Counted from the first letter of the stretch, positions 1 through 13,549 are shown. The stretch is 64,000 nucleotides of DNA from Ecdyonurus torrentis (GCA_949318235.1 OX439136.1:3360059-3424058), one strand, 5' to 3'. Notes: a model not told the origin generated them from the letters alone. A program made the numbers and translations.

Positions 1-785
1 TAAACTAAAGGTGATTTGGTAAAATGCATAATATTAATTTTTCACTGGTGACCAAGTTTCTATTAAAAAAATTTCCTTCGGTTTTTGAAATTCAATACAA
101 GCTTTTCAATTTTCCTTGATTCAGCATTGTTTTAGCATTTATTTATTTATTTATACTTCTATGCAGATGAAAAGCTAATTTAGGTATAGTCTAAACTACA
201 AAAGTAGTTACTTTTAGAACATGTGTATGCAACAACAACAACAACAACAAAAGGAGTAATTGACCTGTTCACAAGGAAAAATATTTAACACACGCTATAA
301 ATCTGATAGAATAAAAAGTTATTAATTTTTAATTGAGACTCCATGGAATAAAATTTCGTTGCAGCTTCAAATTATTGCACGGTACGAAGAGTAAAATTGT
401 TTATATTGGAAAAGAAAAATGTATCGCATGAAAAATAAATGTATAATTTTGCAAACATAGATTCTGTGCTTCTATATAATATTTTCTTTAGTATATACTA
501 ATTAAATATTTTGTACACCTATTTTTTTTTTTTTTTTTTTTTTTGCTGACATTCCAACAACAGAACTTGATTTCTTGAGCGGTGAGAAGTATCTTTACTT
601 TGTTTAAGCTATAACTCTTTAATGCACAGTATAGTTATGAACCAATATTGTATTTTATATTGCTATCAGTGATGTTATGAGCTTTTCTCTGAATTTATTT
701 TATTTTGTGTCTAAAATTATATATAATACAGCCTGGCTGAAGAGTTGAAGGTATGTGGTACAGCAAAATTATTTTGCACCACTAC

Positions 786-816
<31 letters not shown>

Positions 817-857
817 CATTTTACAACATATTAAAGCAGAAGAAGCTCATCATGTTA
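1..857. other. AT-rich flank without recognised feature
   Basis: Contains a short CAA run (228-250), a T-run (523-544) and an A-run (784-812). No gene or repeat family recognised. Confidence 0.6.
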
Positions 858-1193
858 TTAAGGGAGTAGGGTACTGACCTTATATATCAAAAACTAGAAT
901 TGTTTAGGATCTAAATTTGGTGTCATGTGTAGCTAAGGGTCACACCTAGCTGTGATATAAATTTCATGATGTTTGACCGTCAAAAAAAAAAAAAAAAAAA
1001 AAAAAATGAAATTAACATTGGGCCTTATGGGCTTAAAATTTAAAAAAATCATATAAACTTAATTTGCACGGTGACCCCCCCAAATTTTTATATAATTGAA
1101 ATTGTGTCAAGCTGAAGCATCATTGTCCAAAATTTCACATTTGTTGAGTCTAGTTTGAGTCTAATGGCCGACGTCGGTCCCCTACTCCCTTAA
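858..1193 (+). mobile_element. Family E MITE (TTAA-bounded, 336 bp)
   Basis: Ends TTAAGGGAGTAGGGTACTGA and the inverse CGGTCCCCTACTCCCTTAA, bounded by TTAA. The interior has CTAAGGGTCACACCTAGC and GGGCCTTATGGGCTTAAAAT. It contains an A-run but no ORF. Confidence 0.75.
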
Positions 1194-1841
1194 AGTACAT
1201 TTCTGTGATCTACAAATTTAATTAAGACAGAGAGAATTAACAGTTAGATAATACTCTTTAATACAAAGTTTAAATATAAATATTTAATTTGCTAAATATT
1301 CATTCAATATAATGTTCCAAGAAAAATGAGAAATGAATTTTATTAGCATATAACAAATTTTTATGACACATGTACAAACAAATAAGCTCATGAAAATCAT
1401 GTTCCAATATTATAAAAAAAAAATCATAATAAAAATTACATGTAAAAAATAACGTGTTGTTTTTGTTAAAAATTATAAAAATAAATGACGTTTTTTTTTT
1501 ATGACGTCAAGTAGGAAAAAAAAAACATGATTTTTATTTTTCATGACTACAATAAAAAAGTTGTCCGTTTGACAGGAACGAATGGAATTTGCAATAGGGA
1601 AAGAAAAAAACAATTTTCGTAATATTTAATCGTGGGTGGATGTGGAAAATATAGTTTGGCATGAGGTGAGAATAACTAATGTTAATATTATTATTTATAA
1701 GAAAGATAAAAGTTAAATGTTCAGCACAATATGAAATTAAATTTGTTATGTAGTGTGTATTACATCATAATATAAAACAATGCATAATCAGTATACGACT
1801 ATAGTCTTTATATAAAATGATTTTGTTGTATACAGTTTTTA

Positions 1842-2162
1842 TATAGGGCATAGGGATACATGTTAAAGACAACGCCATAAGTCGGTACTAAATAACATAG
1901 GCTGGAATGGGGAAATGGCACAATTTGCCAGTTTAAAAATAATGAGCATTTTTTTTTTTTTTTTTTTTTTTTTTGAAAGAATTGATGCTGTTAACAAGTT
2001 GAAATAAGATTTCAAGTTTGCAAGAAAAATAATGACAAAAAATTTACTTATTTTCCAAAGAAAATAGCGAAAACACACGTTTGTCCTATGCTAAGCAATG
2101 TTATTTGTTGCTCAATTATGGCATCGAAGCGCCTTCATTATGACGTCATGCGCACACCATAG
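1842..2162 (-). mobile_element. Family A MITE
   Basis: Reverse-oriented copy. It begins TATAGGGCATAGGG and ends with the inverted GACGTCATGCGCACACC. A poly-T tract expands its centre (1951-1974). Confidence 0.7.
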
Positions 2163-2557
2163 TAGTAAATGTTTATAAAATTCATTTATTGCATTAAAAT
2201 TCAAATTTAGAACACTTATTTTCAACAATATAAATATAAATGCATATATTAAAATTAACATTTTACCCAGAAATTACATTCTGAATTTATGCACCAAGTG
2301 AAAGAAATCTCGTTTTTAAACGATTAATAACAGTACTGTCAGTACAGTTTTATTATAATTATATTAAAATCATAAAAGAAAGAAAAATGAAAGAATAATA
2401 AAAAAAGTAGTTGACACTAAACATCTTATTGAACATTTATTGTCAAATAAAAACATGCATGCACTTTGGTGCACACAGTACATACTGTAAGTTTTTTTAT
2501 TGCATTAAATAAAATTATAAAAAATATTCATACAATAATTTCGTCTCAAATGACAAT

Positions 2558-2900
2558 TTAAAGCCATAGACCACATAAAACAACATGTGCTTTTTAATGA
2601 ATAAACACGAAATGGGATCTTCAAAACTGTTGACAATTTTTACCAGAATGTTTATATAGCCCCACGAGAGAGCGTGAAAAAACTGTAAAGTATGCAATTT
2701 GCGTGAAAATTCATGTTTATGACGTCAGAAACATGCAAAAATTAGTATGAAAATGTTGTGCGGGTTGCATAAATTGAATTTTCTGATCACTGCTACGGAG
2801 CTACAGTTGGGTTTTGAGACAAACTTATGTTATTTATGTAAATCCCATCAAGTGTTTTGTGATATAAATGCTTATGTTTTTCTCTGGTCTATTCCTTTAA
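2558..2900 (-). mobile_element. Family C MITE (TTAA-bounded, 343 bp)
   Basis: Bounded by TTAA on both sides. Inverted ends are TTAAAGCCATAGACCACAT and, inverted, TTAAAGGAATAGACCAGA. TGACGTCA lies almost exactly at the midpoint (2720-2727). The interior has no transposase. TTAA duplication is typical of piggyBac-type transposases. Confidence 0.8.
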
Positions 2901-3354
2901 TTATACGACGTCAGATATCCTTGCATTTGTTGCATTATATTTTTGTATATAAATATTTCTATTAATCACGTTCACCAGTTCATAACTCCTAAGACTTCTC
3001 TAAAGCAAAATTATATTTATGTTATACAAATATACAATTTATACAAGAATATTAAGTACTCATTGGTAAATAGAAATTAAATTTATAAAAATACAAATAT
3101 AAAATAAAATATTAGTTTGTTTTAATTGTAATGTTTTCATATATCAAATAATATTAATTTATATATATATTAAAAAAAAATTTAATTGTTTTTATTTTAA
3201 TGTTTCATTCATAAAAAATTTACTTAAATTTAGTAAGCTTCAGAAAGGTTTTGATGTGCGGTGTTCTTATTAATATTCATAATTAAAAGTACGGCAACGT
3301 TGGAATGCCACAAATTTTAATAAAAACAAAAATAACAGTAGTTAAATTGGCAGC

Positions 3355-3469
<115 letters not shown>

Positions 3470-3887
3470 TTAATTTTGTATGATTGATTGTTTGAGCCGC
3501 ACCTGTTTTATTTAATTCTCAGCAAATACCTCAAGTGTATATAATTATAAACTTGAAGATACTTTAGACAGATTAAGTGCTTTTACGTTGATTTGGAAAT
3601 ATTTCACAAAAATTATTTGTATATCTTGTTTCTGAGATGATTTAAGTAAATGAGTAAATAGATGAGTTTATAAATAAACGAATATTCAAACACACAGTAA
3701 AAACGAATAGAAGATCAAACAAATGATAAATGACTCTACTGTACACGCGATTGTAATGTGATACTATATTTTACCATTCAAAAACTGATGGTAAATTCAC
3801 AATGTTATTCTTTATTTTATAAGAAAAACACACGCTAGATTGAAATGGAAAAATATAGTAACTCAATCGTGGGTATATATTGGACTA

Positions 3888-4029
3888 TACTGTCATTTAA
3901 CTTAAAAATGAATTTCTATTGACTTATGGCCATTCAATGCAATTAGATGGAGATTTCAGTTGAAAAAACCCTATCTAATATAGGATCTAATTTGCCAATA
4001 GAAATTAATTTTTTAGTAAAATGACCGTA
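3888..4029. mobile_element. Family M MITE, reverse
   Basis: TACTGTCATTTAACTTAAAA to TTTTAGTAAAATGACCGTA. It shares GGCCATTCAATGCA and TGGAGATTTCAGTTG with the 53.7-kb copy on the opposite strand. Confidence 0.5.
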
Positions 4030-4100
4030 CCACTTGTACCACTAATATTAAAGTTCGTAATGCGTCACAAATACAGGGCTACGTAGTAATTATTATTTTA

Positions 4101-4330
4101 CTAGAAAGAGAAAAATAAGTAATTTATGCTATCTGATTATATAGCATAAATGATTACTAAATTGGAATTGCAATGTATAATATAATATTTGTATAGTTAT
4201 GGTATACAACATAAATATTTTTGCTATAATATGTAGCATAGATATTATGTATTGTATAGCAAACATTATTTTATATTGCAAAAATTGTTCTGAAAACAAG
4301 CTATCATAATTGTTATTTATTTTTGTCCGT
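4101..4330 (+). mobile_element. Family L MITE
   Basis: AGAAAAATAAGTAATTTATG at the left and TTGTTATTTATTTTTGTCCG at the right, with the same GCATA/TATGC-rich interior. A 73-codon frame on the minus strand is incidental. Confidence 0.55.
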
Positions 4331-4340
4331 ATAGCTGCAT

Positions 4341-5500
4341 CTTTTATCAAAACTTAACCATAACAACAAAATGTGGGGCTCTCAGAACGCTAAAAATATG
4401 AATATTTTGTCCAAAGGTTTTTCTTACTTTTGCAAACCCCGAACTCACATTAGAATGATCAAAATTGCTTTTAAAAACGCGTAAATTTAAGGGCGTTATT
4501 TGGTCCAAACGTCATATTTTTATCTCCACCTTTTTTGTTCGATTTTCCCACTTTTGATTAAATCAACTGATAAATACTGAATTAATACTGGGACCGAAGA
4601 GGATTACTCTTAATAATATGTGTGACTATATTATGTTGCACACAATAACATTTTAATGTAATTACAATATAATAATAAATAGTTAAGTTATATTAAACAT
4701 AACAATTATTTTATTGTAGGAAAAATAAATTACTTTTTTTTAAACTTTACTTTCCAATGTTGATTAAAATAGGTTGAAAACAAGAAACTCTTTAAGGATG
4801 AATGAATGGCGTGATTCCCTTCCAGCAAAACTAACTTTTATTAGATTACCATCGCTATTTCATACCGTATATATATAGTAACATTCATCATTGGTATGCA
4901 AAACAAGATCTTATTAAAAGAACACACACACTGTGTAGTGTGTACACATATGTGTATGTGTTAAACACAGTATTTTATATATATGTATAAATAGAGTTAA
5001 TTTATTCGATAAAATGGAAATTTAAACATTGATACTTACATTTATTTGCATTCTATGTGTGTGTGTGGTTTTTCAATAAAGTATTCATAATACACGTTCA
5101 CTCTATATATAAGTAGATTAACTCAAAGGACGTACAATTTAAATTTTGTACCGTGCATTTTTTTTTTATAAAAAACGCTTTGAATAAAAATTAGTTTTTT
5201 TTTTCTTTTTTTCTTTTTAGTTATTCCAATTTAAAACATGTTAACATTAATCCTTTTTTTACTATATCCCTTGAATTTTCAATAGAATTCACATAAAACA
5301 TTGCATGATTGGGTAGTTTTTATATTCTATTAGTACTTGTGAAAGATAGGATAAACATGCAATCAATTTTATCGATCAATATTATAAACATTTTCTTATT
5401 CACCTGATACTAGTAAAAGCAATTATATTTGAAATTTCCAGCCTCAGTATATATGAACATGGTTTTCTGAAAACCACTATAAACATGGTCCGCAATAAAT
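4341..5500. other. AT-rich sequence, nothing assignable
   Basis: Includes GT/CA-rich words at 4922-4960 and T-runs. No open frame or family match seen. Confidence 0.55.
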
Positions 5501-5787
5501 TATAGGGAATTATGAGATCATACTGAATGCGCTTGGACGCCATATTGGATCAATGAACAACATTGCACAGCATTTGACAAACTTCCTTTTATAGTCTATT
5601 TTCTTTGAGAAATCGGTTCAAAATTTTTTTTCTCACATAAACTTGAGATACTAATTTAACGTATTAACAATGCTCTCAAGTATTGCTTATATAGTATTTT
5701 TAAACTGGCTAAACGAGTCATTTTCCTATACTGGCTCATGTATTGAATAATATGCGTTGACTTTAACATTAATACATACACTCTATA
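5501..5787 (+). mobile_element. Family A MITE
   Basis: Diverged copy with GAATGCGCTTGGACGCCATA near its left end and ACATACACTCTATA at its right end. The left TGACGTCA is decayed to TGAGATCA. Confidence 0.65.
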
Positions 5788-5963
5788 AAATATTTTCTTG
5801 TATCAACTGTGATTGGTCAACACGATCCACTGGTAAGATCTATTATTTTGAGTATTTTCACTATACATTACATGTGTTGAAAAGTAAATTTTTAAGCTAA
5901 CGAATTGGTATATAATATTTTATGTTAAGTTCTTGAATTTTCTGGTCTTTTTTATTATTATTA

Positions 5964-6306
5964 TTAAAGGAATAGACCGGAGAAAAACATAAGCATTTAT
6001 ATCACAAAACACTTGATGGGATTTACAAAAATAACGTTAGTTTGTCCCAAAACCCAAGAGAAACCCCGTAGCAGAGATTAGAAAATTCGATTTATGCAAC
6101 CCGCATAACATTTTCATACTAATTTTTCCATGTTTCTGACGTCATAAACATGAATTTTCACACAAATTGCATACTTTACAGTTGTTTCACGCTCTCTCGT
6201 GGGGCTACATTAACATTCTGGTAAAAATTGTCATCAGTTTTGAAGATCCCATTTCGTGTTTATTCATTAAAAAGCACATGATGTTTTATGCGGTCTATGG
6301 CTTTAA
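5964..6306 (+). mobile_element. Family C MITE, 343 bp
   Basis: From TTAAAGGAATAGACC to GGTCTATGGCTTTAA, with CTGACGTCATAAACATG in the centre. A 114-codon frame starting at 6167 runs through its right half into a neighbouring B and is not a gene. Confidence 0.8.
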
Positions 6307-6450
6307 ATATAAAAAAAATATATTATACACATTTTGCTACGAAAAAGGGCAAAGTAAATGTAAAATAATTAACATTTTAATGATTTTACAATGCAAATTA
6401 ATATTTATTGCGATTAATATATTTATTTTTCCTCGAAGGCTAATATTTCA

Positions 6451-6665
6451 TGGAGGTTATCGGTTTAGCGCGCGGGGAGACGCGGGGAAAGCTAAGGGTT
6501 CCATAATTTAACATTACGCTTATGGGGAAAAACACGTTTTTTTGCGATTTTTGAGAAAACTACTCCACCGATTTCGGAGAAATTTAAATGAGAAATACTA
6601 GACATACTTTTACGTGTTTTAAGCCATAGTCATTTTTAAGCATTTTTTTAAACCGATAACCTCCA
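6451..6665 (+). mobile_element. Family B MITE, complete
   Basis: The ends TGGAGGTTATCGGTTTA and TAAACCGATAACCTCCA are perfect inverted repeats. The interior has GCGCGCGGGGA, CTTATGGGGAAAAACACG and TTTTACGTGTTTTAAGCC. It spans 215 bp and has no coding capacity. Confidence 0.8.
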
Positions 6666-7203
6666 TTGTACATACTACAGAATAAAAAAAAAAAAAGCAT
6701 AAAAAATTTGACTTAAGAGCACAGGGCATTTTTAGCATGAAAAAACATAATACAAGGACCATTAACCATCATGCCTTTTATATATAAATAAAAACAACAT
6801 GAAATAACAATAATCACCTTTTATTTATCATACTTTTATTTATTTTTTTAGTATCATATAAAAAGATCCTTCATTATAGATTTTTATTCTTAAAAATACA
6901 TGAAATATTTTTCTATATTATACTCTTATGATAAAAACTTCCGATTTTCTATCTGTATATAAAGTTTTTTTATTGTTTCTTTTCTTGAAAAAAAAAAAAA
7001 AAAAAAAAGTTTTGTCGAGTTGGAAGGGGTTGAACAAGACAATCTTGATATGAAGGAAGGGGGATAGAAACACACACGAAGAGACTTACAGACATTTAAG
7101 GGTTGGGGGAAAGAGGTTGTGGTCGTTTTACCAAACTTACATTGTTTACTTTATAGAGGTTATTAATCCGATTCTTATATATCTGTACACATGTCTGGGC
7201 TTC

Positions 7204-7330
<127 letters not shown>

Positions 7331-7486
7331 CCAAACAATTAATCTTCATATTTATATCAGGTTAAAAAAATATATAGAGACAAAAATGTCATGGATAAAC
7401 TATAATGTTAATTTGTTATGTTGAAAGTTGTGTAATTCAGACTTTGACTATATTTTACTTCATTTATTAATGATTTTTAAGATTTA

Positions 7487-7815
7487 TAATTAACGTAGAA
7501 GGTGACCTACTTGGACCGGAAATCGTTACAATAGGAGCTATATCTTCAGAATAATTCTTTGTAAATTCTTTTTTTCCAGCAAAACTAACACTATAATTTT
7601 CAAACGAAATCGAGTAAATTTAAAAAAAAAATTATTGTTCCAAAAATAGTATTTATAATAATATTTTTAATTTTGAAAAAGTTTCTAATTTGACTAAAAT
7701 TTTACGCTAAATTTTAAATTTCCAAATTTGCATGTAATCTTAATTAATGTAATAATAATACTCTGCAAAGTTATAACAAATAAAAGAAATTTTTGTAGAC
7801 GTGATCGCTTTATAA
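7487..7815 (+). mobile_element. Family F fragment
   Basis: GGTGACCTACTTGGACCGGA and AATCGTTACAATAGGAGC start a stretch that tracks the F copy at 28.8 kb for about 300 bp (AACACTATAATTTTCAAA, GTTTCTAATTTGACTAAAAT). The right terminus is missing. Confidence 0.5.
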
Positions 7816-8285
7816 GACTTTTAAAATAAATAATTTTCTATTTATTTAAACATTAATATTCTAATATTAATAAATTTTAAACAAATAGTTTTTTTTAATA
7901 ATAAAATAAAACAAATTATTAATACATATTACTAATGAGGTAATATTAATATTTTATTTTGATTTTTATAAATTTAATTGAAATTAAAAATATATATAAA
8001 ATATATTCTTAGTTTAATATTTTATTGGTGGTAAGCTTGATGAAGGTTTGATGAATTAAGATGACCGAGAGTATATTATGATATATGTTGTATTCCTGTA
8101 TTATGTAAATATTTTTATAGTCACTATGACGTATACCAATTGGTATTATGAACAATTAAGAAATTGAACTATACTGAAGCATTGCAAAATAATTTCAGTG
8201 GTTTTGGTAGCAACATAATCTGATTTCAAACAGAAGGAGTATCTGCAGAGGAAATAAATAAATAAATATTAGTAGTGTAAACAAG

Positions 8286-8904
8286 AGCTCGTTCTATACA
8301 CACAACTCGTGAGCAAGCTTCGAAAATTTTCCTTTGTTAAAAACATCTGATCATGACGTCATTACCTGTTTATTACGTTTATATGTATAGTGGATCATTG
8401 TTATTTCCTCGTTTAAAACAATGAACTTGATAAGAATGAACGAAACTTTACAACAACAAAAAAAGTTTCAATCTCAATGTGACTCACTTTTATCGGCTCA
8501 AAAGACAAGACCAACCAATGAACGTGTATTATTTTGTTGGTCAGCCAATCACTGTTAATGATATTCACTTTACTTTACAGAACAAGCTAAGGTATCTATA
8601 GTTCGTTCTGTAAAGTAAAGTGAATCTCATCAACAATGATTGGCTGACAAACAAAATAAGACACATTCATTGGTTGATCTTGTTTTTTGAGCCGATAAAA
8701 GTGAGTCGCATGTTGAGTATGCAACCTTTTTTTTGTGAAATTTTATTCATTTTTATCAGGTCCGACGTTCTAAACGAAGAAATAACAATAATCCACCATA
8801 TTATAAACGTAGTAAACAGGTAATGACGTCATGGTCAGATGTTTTTAACAAAGGAAAGTTTTCGACGTTAGCTCAATATTTGTGTGTAGTTTATAGAACG
8901 AGCT
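8286..8904. mobile_element. Family G: 619-bp foldback palindrome
   Basis: The whole unit folds on itself. The arm starting AGCTCGTTCTAT at 8286 pairs with the end ATAGAACGAGCT at 8904, and the arms meet at CTTTACTTTACAGAAC / GTTCTGTAAAGTAAAG (8568-8583 and 8605-8620) around a 21-base loop. Each arm is about 300 bp with scattered differences and contains TGACGTCAT and ATTGGCTGAC. No transposase is present. A frame of 67 codons at 8620 lies wholly inside the right arm and is not a gene. Confidence 0.8.
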
Positions 8905-9414
8905 TATATTTACTTTTATTACGCTACTGGAATATAACGGAGGTAAAAAAATTAACAGCTTTATCTAATCGTGATTTTAAGTTTTTAATAAATATTGATT
9001 GATATCAAAAATTATTTTTATGATTAGTAATTATTCATACTTTACAACATAAATGTATATTAAACGTGTATCGATCATAATCTATTTGCTTGCGTATAAT
9101 AATTAATATATAATTACATAGCAATAGGGCATGTTTGAAGAGAAAAAAACACATTATAATAATAATATCTTATAATATCTTCTATATACAGGGGTTTTAA
9201 ATGGACATCATAAAATGTAACGATTTCAAACCTGCTGGCCTTTTATTGCATCTATTTGAAACTATAATTTTTACGAGTACTGGTTTTAATTTAAAGTTTT
9301 AAACAACTTTACAATAATTAAAAGATTAATTAAAATAAATATAACGTGATATATTTATTTATTTCGTATGATTTACATAAAATCTCTAAACTGATGATGA
9401 CGTATTGTAAATCA

Positions 9415-9735
9415 ATAGGGTTTATACGCATGACGTCATACTGAATGCGCTTCGACGCCATACTGGAGCAATGAATAACATTGCTTAGCATAGGACAAAT
9501 GTGTGTTGTTGTTTTTTTTATTCATTTTCTATGGAAAATTCACTAATTTTTTTGCTATTCGTATTTTTCTCGCATACTTGAAAATAATTCAATCTGTTAA
9601 CAGCATCCATGCGCTCTCAAAATAATTACTAGAAGTATTTTTAAATTAACAAAATGTGCCATTTTCTCATTACAACTCATGCTATTTAGTGCTCTCACAT
9701 GGCGTTGACTTTTACATAAATACAAATATCCTATA
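9415..9735 (+). mobile_element. Family A MITE
   Basis: Well-preserved left half (ACGCATGACGTCATACTGAA, then GCGCTTCGACGCCATACTGG). The right end is decayed to ATATCCTATA. Confidence 0.7.
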
Positions 9736-10956
9736 GCACGCTGAAAACCATAAATTTATATTTTTAAACATTGCTAGAATATTCTTTATTCAAGCGATTT
9801 ATGAAGAAGATGAAAAGAAAAAAAAATTGGAATACATCTAGAGCAAAGAAATTTGAATGGCTCCATACTAGATACATTTTTACAAGCTTAAATCTACTAA
9901 TAATAATGATATAACAAAACATTATACCAGTGAAAAAACGCTCAAGACACTTGCTTTTTTTTTACCAAATAATAATAAAAAAAAAAAAAAAAAAAAAAAC
10001 GATTATTGCCTAGACACGTTCTACAGACTTTATTTTTATGATCTTCAAATATCGTAGGAATAAAAAAGGAATAAAAAATTTTATATATTTTTCCATAATC
10101 AATTTACATATATAGGTATAAAATTTAAACTTGTAGCATATGGGATTTTTTTTTTCTTTTTTTTTTTTTTTTGAATAAGTTAAAAATAAAGAGCTTGATA
10201 GAATGTCTAGCATATCCATGAAAAATCTTTCGTCATGGTAAAAAGAAGGTGTCAGAGTTATAAACATCTTAATTTACGTTAATAAATTTAAATGTGAAAT
10301 CGTGAGAAATTGTTATGTGCCTAAAAAAATAAAAGATAAAAATATTAATATGAAAATAATTGTAGCTAATGTAATAAACATTAAAAAAAAAATCGGATAT
10401 ATATGCCCTTTAATTGAGTATAGCAATTAATCAAATTCAAATCTGTAAATAAAATGGGTAATTTCTTAAATTTCATTTAATTCACACCTTTATACCTTAT
10501 TATTAAAAAGAAATTAATAATTTATATATTTATAAATCCATTTTGTAATATTTGTCCAAATATGGTATAGAAAGATTTTTTAAATTATATATATTATAGT
10601 ATAAACCATGGACAAGTTAAAACTATTAGCCTAATTTTTGTTTAAATCATAATTGGCTTAAAAATTATACCTTATAAAATATGAAATTATTTTTGTCATT
10701 TAAATTTATTATGTTATGTTACTTTCAAAGGATTTCAGCAATAATTATAGTATAAAATAATGTTAGGATTGTATATTTTAATTGTTGTTTCAAAAAATAT
10801 TATTTAAAAAATTTATAACATAAAATCAAAAATCGTAATAATAAAACAATACAGTCAACGCTTAAATTTCTTCATAGTATAGAAAACTTAAGATTTTATC
10901 CGATTATTTAAAAGTAGTTTGTTATCAATCATAATTTATCAATAAAAATTATTTGA
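9736..10956. other. AT-rich sequence, nothing assignable
   Basis: A- and T-runs at 9978-9999 and 10147-10172. An 85-codon minus frame (10010-10267) is Lys-rich from the T-run and is not credible as a gene. Confidence 0.55.
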
Positions 10957-11025
10957 ATGGAGGTTACTGGTGAGTCTTGCGGGAAAAACTTAAGAACTCC
11001 TAATTTCCTTTCCTTTAATGTTGGG

Positions 11026-11075
<50 letters not shown>

Positions 11076-11150
11076 GAAGCTGGGTGTTTTTAAATATTTA
11101 AATGAGGGATACTAGACACACTTTTAAGTGTTTTATGCTAAAACATTATA
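10957..11150 (+). mobile_element. Decayed B fragment
   Basis: GAATGGAGGTTACTGGTGAG at the left and ATTTAAATGAGGGATACTAG, then ACACTTTTAAGTGTTTTATG, at the right. The centre is occupied by a 43-base T-run. No right terminus is seen. Confidence 0.45.
11029..11071. repeat. Poly-T run
   Basis: A 43-base T-run inside a decayed B element. Confidence 0.9.
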
Positions 11151-11779
11151 ATATTACTAAATAACCTTTAAAAAAAATTATCCCTATTAATTAATATCAA
11201 AATGAATCCTAAAATTGCGAATAGTTTTAATTTTAAATGTATTTTGTTTAAATAATCGTTAACATTTTAATATTATTTTGTTTAGATATTAGGTTGTTAA
11301 TGAACTGTTAGATTTTTTTTAAATAAATTAAATAATAATTTTGTGAATAAACTATAAAATCCTTTAAAGGTATTGCAATGTTGAAAAGAAATTTACTGGG
11401 ACCGTTACTTATAATTGAAACAATATTAATAATAAAATAGTGCAATAAATTTGCATTTGATAATATGTATTATTTTTTTGTAATAAAAATTGCTTGCGAT
11501 CAATAATCTGTTTGTTGAAAAATAACATAATATTTAAATAAAAATTTGTGTTTTTATTTTCAACGGAACTTCAAATTAAAATATAACATTTTTTTTCTGG
11601 TGAAAGAATAATATGCAGAAAAATAATGAAACTGCAAAAAATGTGATACACTGAAAAAACAAAGTAGTAGAGGCTTCTCACCAAACATTTCATTCATTAT
11701 ATAGGTACTTTTCACTAACTATACATGTTTATTATACATCAAACACTAATACTTAGAGTACTTAAAATATTCTAAATTT

Positions 11780-12099
11780 TATAGGGTGCGAGCGAGTGAC
11801 GTTATTCTGAACGCTTTTCAATGCTCTTCATGAGCAATGAATAACATTACTCGCAGCATATTATGACAAACTTAGCTTTTGGCTATTTTCTTCGGAAAAT
11901 CAGTCTTTTTGGGTTATTGTTATTTTTCTTGCATACTTCAAAAACTAATGCAACCTGTTAACAACATCAATGATCTCAAAAATATTGTTAAGTATTTTTA
12001 AACTACAGCACTGTAGCAAAATGAGTCATTTTCCTATACTGGCGTGTTATGTTATTTAGCGCTCACTTATGGCGTCGACTGAATGAAACCACCCTTATA
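11780..12099 (+). mobile_element. Family A MITE
   Basis: Diverged copy that starts TATAGGGTGCG and ends with ACCCTTATAG. The left GACGTCAT has mutated to GACGTTAT. Confidence 0.65.
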
Positions 12100-12607
12100 G
12101 AGTAAGCTATAGAGGTTTAACCTTTAATTAAACTCTCTACCAGTGCATAGGGGATACTGTCTCCTATTGTGAATTAGGTAGCGAATATACTCTAATGTTT
12201 ACAGAGAATCCATGTATTGAATTAAATTTGTACTCGTTATATATCCTTCTACTAGATTAAATATATTAATGAAAATGCACTAATACTTTGAAGCAAAATA
12301 TATGTATTTCTTAGATACTCTTTACTAAACATTTTATGTTTTGAGGGTATATGTACAGTACATTTGTTTCTTAGTGTATAGGTAAAACAAACACGGTGAT
12401 TCGACTTAAAATGGAAATTTTTGCATAGTCATGTCATAATTATTAGATTACTCCAAATAAAAAAGTAATAAAAATGGAAAGCCACCATGCAAATTTTTGA
12501 AATTTTACTGCTATGTTATTTTCAATGTCTTTTTTTTTTTTTTTTTTTTTTTTCTAACTTGTCTGATTATTACGGATTCTGTAAATTTTATTATGGGTTC
12601 TCTTGTT

Positions 12608-12680
12608 ATTTAACCATTAACTTTAAAATGTAGGTAGATAATTAATTAACTATGAATATTATATTGTCGGCTATTGACAA
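12608..12680 (+). repeat. Short direct repeat, copy 1
   Basis: CATTAACTTTAAAATGTAGG and TAGATAATTAATTAACTATG match 13494-13549 with small indels. Copy 1 is cut on its right by a D element, copy 2 by an A element. Confidence 0.45.
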
Positions 12681-12684
12681 ACAG

Positions 12685-12961
12685 TTAAGGGTTGTATTCA
12701 GATGGCTTGCATTTCAAAATCTAAAAAGAAAACTTCAAAACTTTATGATGTCTTTTGAAAATTAACAGTAACAGCTACCTATGAATTTAGAACTAACGAC
12801 CATCAGATAAGAGAGAAAATAATTAATGAAATTAACATAGGCTCTTATAGGACTAAAATTTCAAAAAAATCATAATTTAAAATCTGGCATTGTGCAAAAT
12901 TTCCGATTTTTCCTTATAAATATTTTTAGTCAAATCCTGCAGTAGCTGATTTCCCGCCTAA
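12685..12961 (+). mobile_element. Family D MITE with internal deletion
   Basis: Starts TTAAGGGTTGTATTCAGATG and ends GCTGATTTCCCGCCTAA. The GTGACCCC block is lost, giving a shorter copy. Confidence 0.6.
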
Positions 12962-13368
12962 CGATATATATATTTAGGTATCATTTGCTCAATAAAATAA
13001 TTTTAAAATAGCAAAATTTATAATAAGATGCTATTTTATATCATTTTTATTTCAATTCTTTATTGATCATACCATCACTTCACTATAGTCGATTTATTAT
13101 CAATGCGTTTTCACTATATTCTTTCCTACCCGTTTCCTACCAACTATTTGCCATTAACATTAACTTTCTGCTAACAATAACATTTATTAATTTAAATATT
13201 ATTTAAAAAATATTTTATAATAGTTAATAATAAAATTATAAATATAACTTTAATAAACTCAATTATTAAAAAATTATTTATTTTATAATAAATAAATTAT
13301 TAATTATTATATTAAATTTTTAATAACATTATTTAAAATAATTAAATAGTCATGTTAGCATCTATATA

Positions 13369-13486
13369 TAATATCCCCACTACAATATTATGTATTTTAT
13401 ATATTATATGTAATAGTGTCTCATGCAAGTTTTGGAGTTTCAAACAATTATATAATGTAGTGGGGGATATTGAAGAGATGCAACAA
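13369..13486. repeat. N repeat, distal copy: G-rich inverted repeat
   Basis: ATATCCCCACTACA pairs with TGTAGTGGGGGATAT about 70 bp away. Between them lies AGTGTCTCATGCAAGTTTTG, and TGAAGAGATGCAACA follows. The same order recurs at 15049-15168, immediately upstream of the gene. AT-rich flanks to the left are also similar. Confidence 0.65.
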
Positions 13487-13493
13487 TTATATA

Positions 13494-13549
13494 ACAATTA
13501 ACTTTAAAGTGTAGTTAGATAATAATGAATATTATAGTTTCTTTCCAGC
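13494..13549 (+). repeat. Short direct repeat, copy 2
   Basis: CAATTAACTTTAAAGTGTAG and TTAGATAATAATGAATATTA repeat the 12.6-kb segment. It directly follows the distal N repeat, so the local duplication covers more than N. Confidence 0.45.

Noticed and set aside
2515..2697. Recurring small open frame (MHTLQFFHALSWGYIN) in three C copies at 2515, 6167 and 30802
   Set aside because: The DNA is conserved throughout the whole element, not just in this frame. Other C copies break the frame. It is most simply a by-product of repeat copies, not a conserved peptide.
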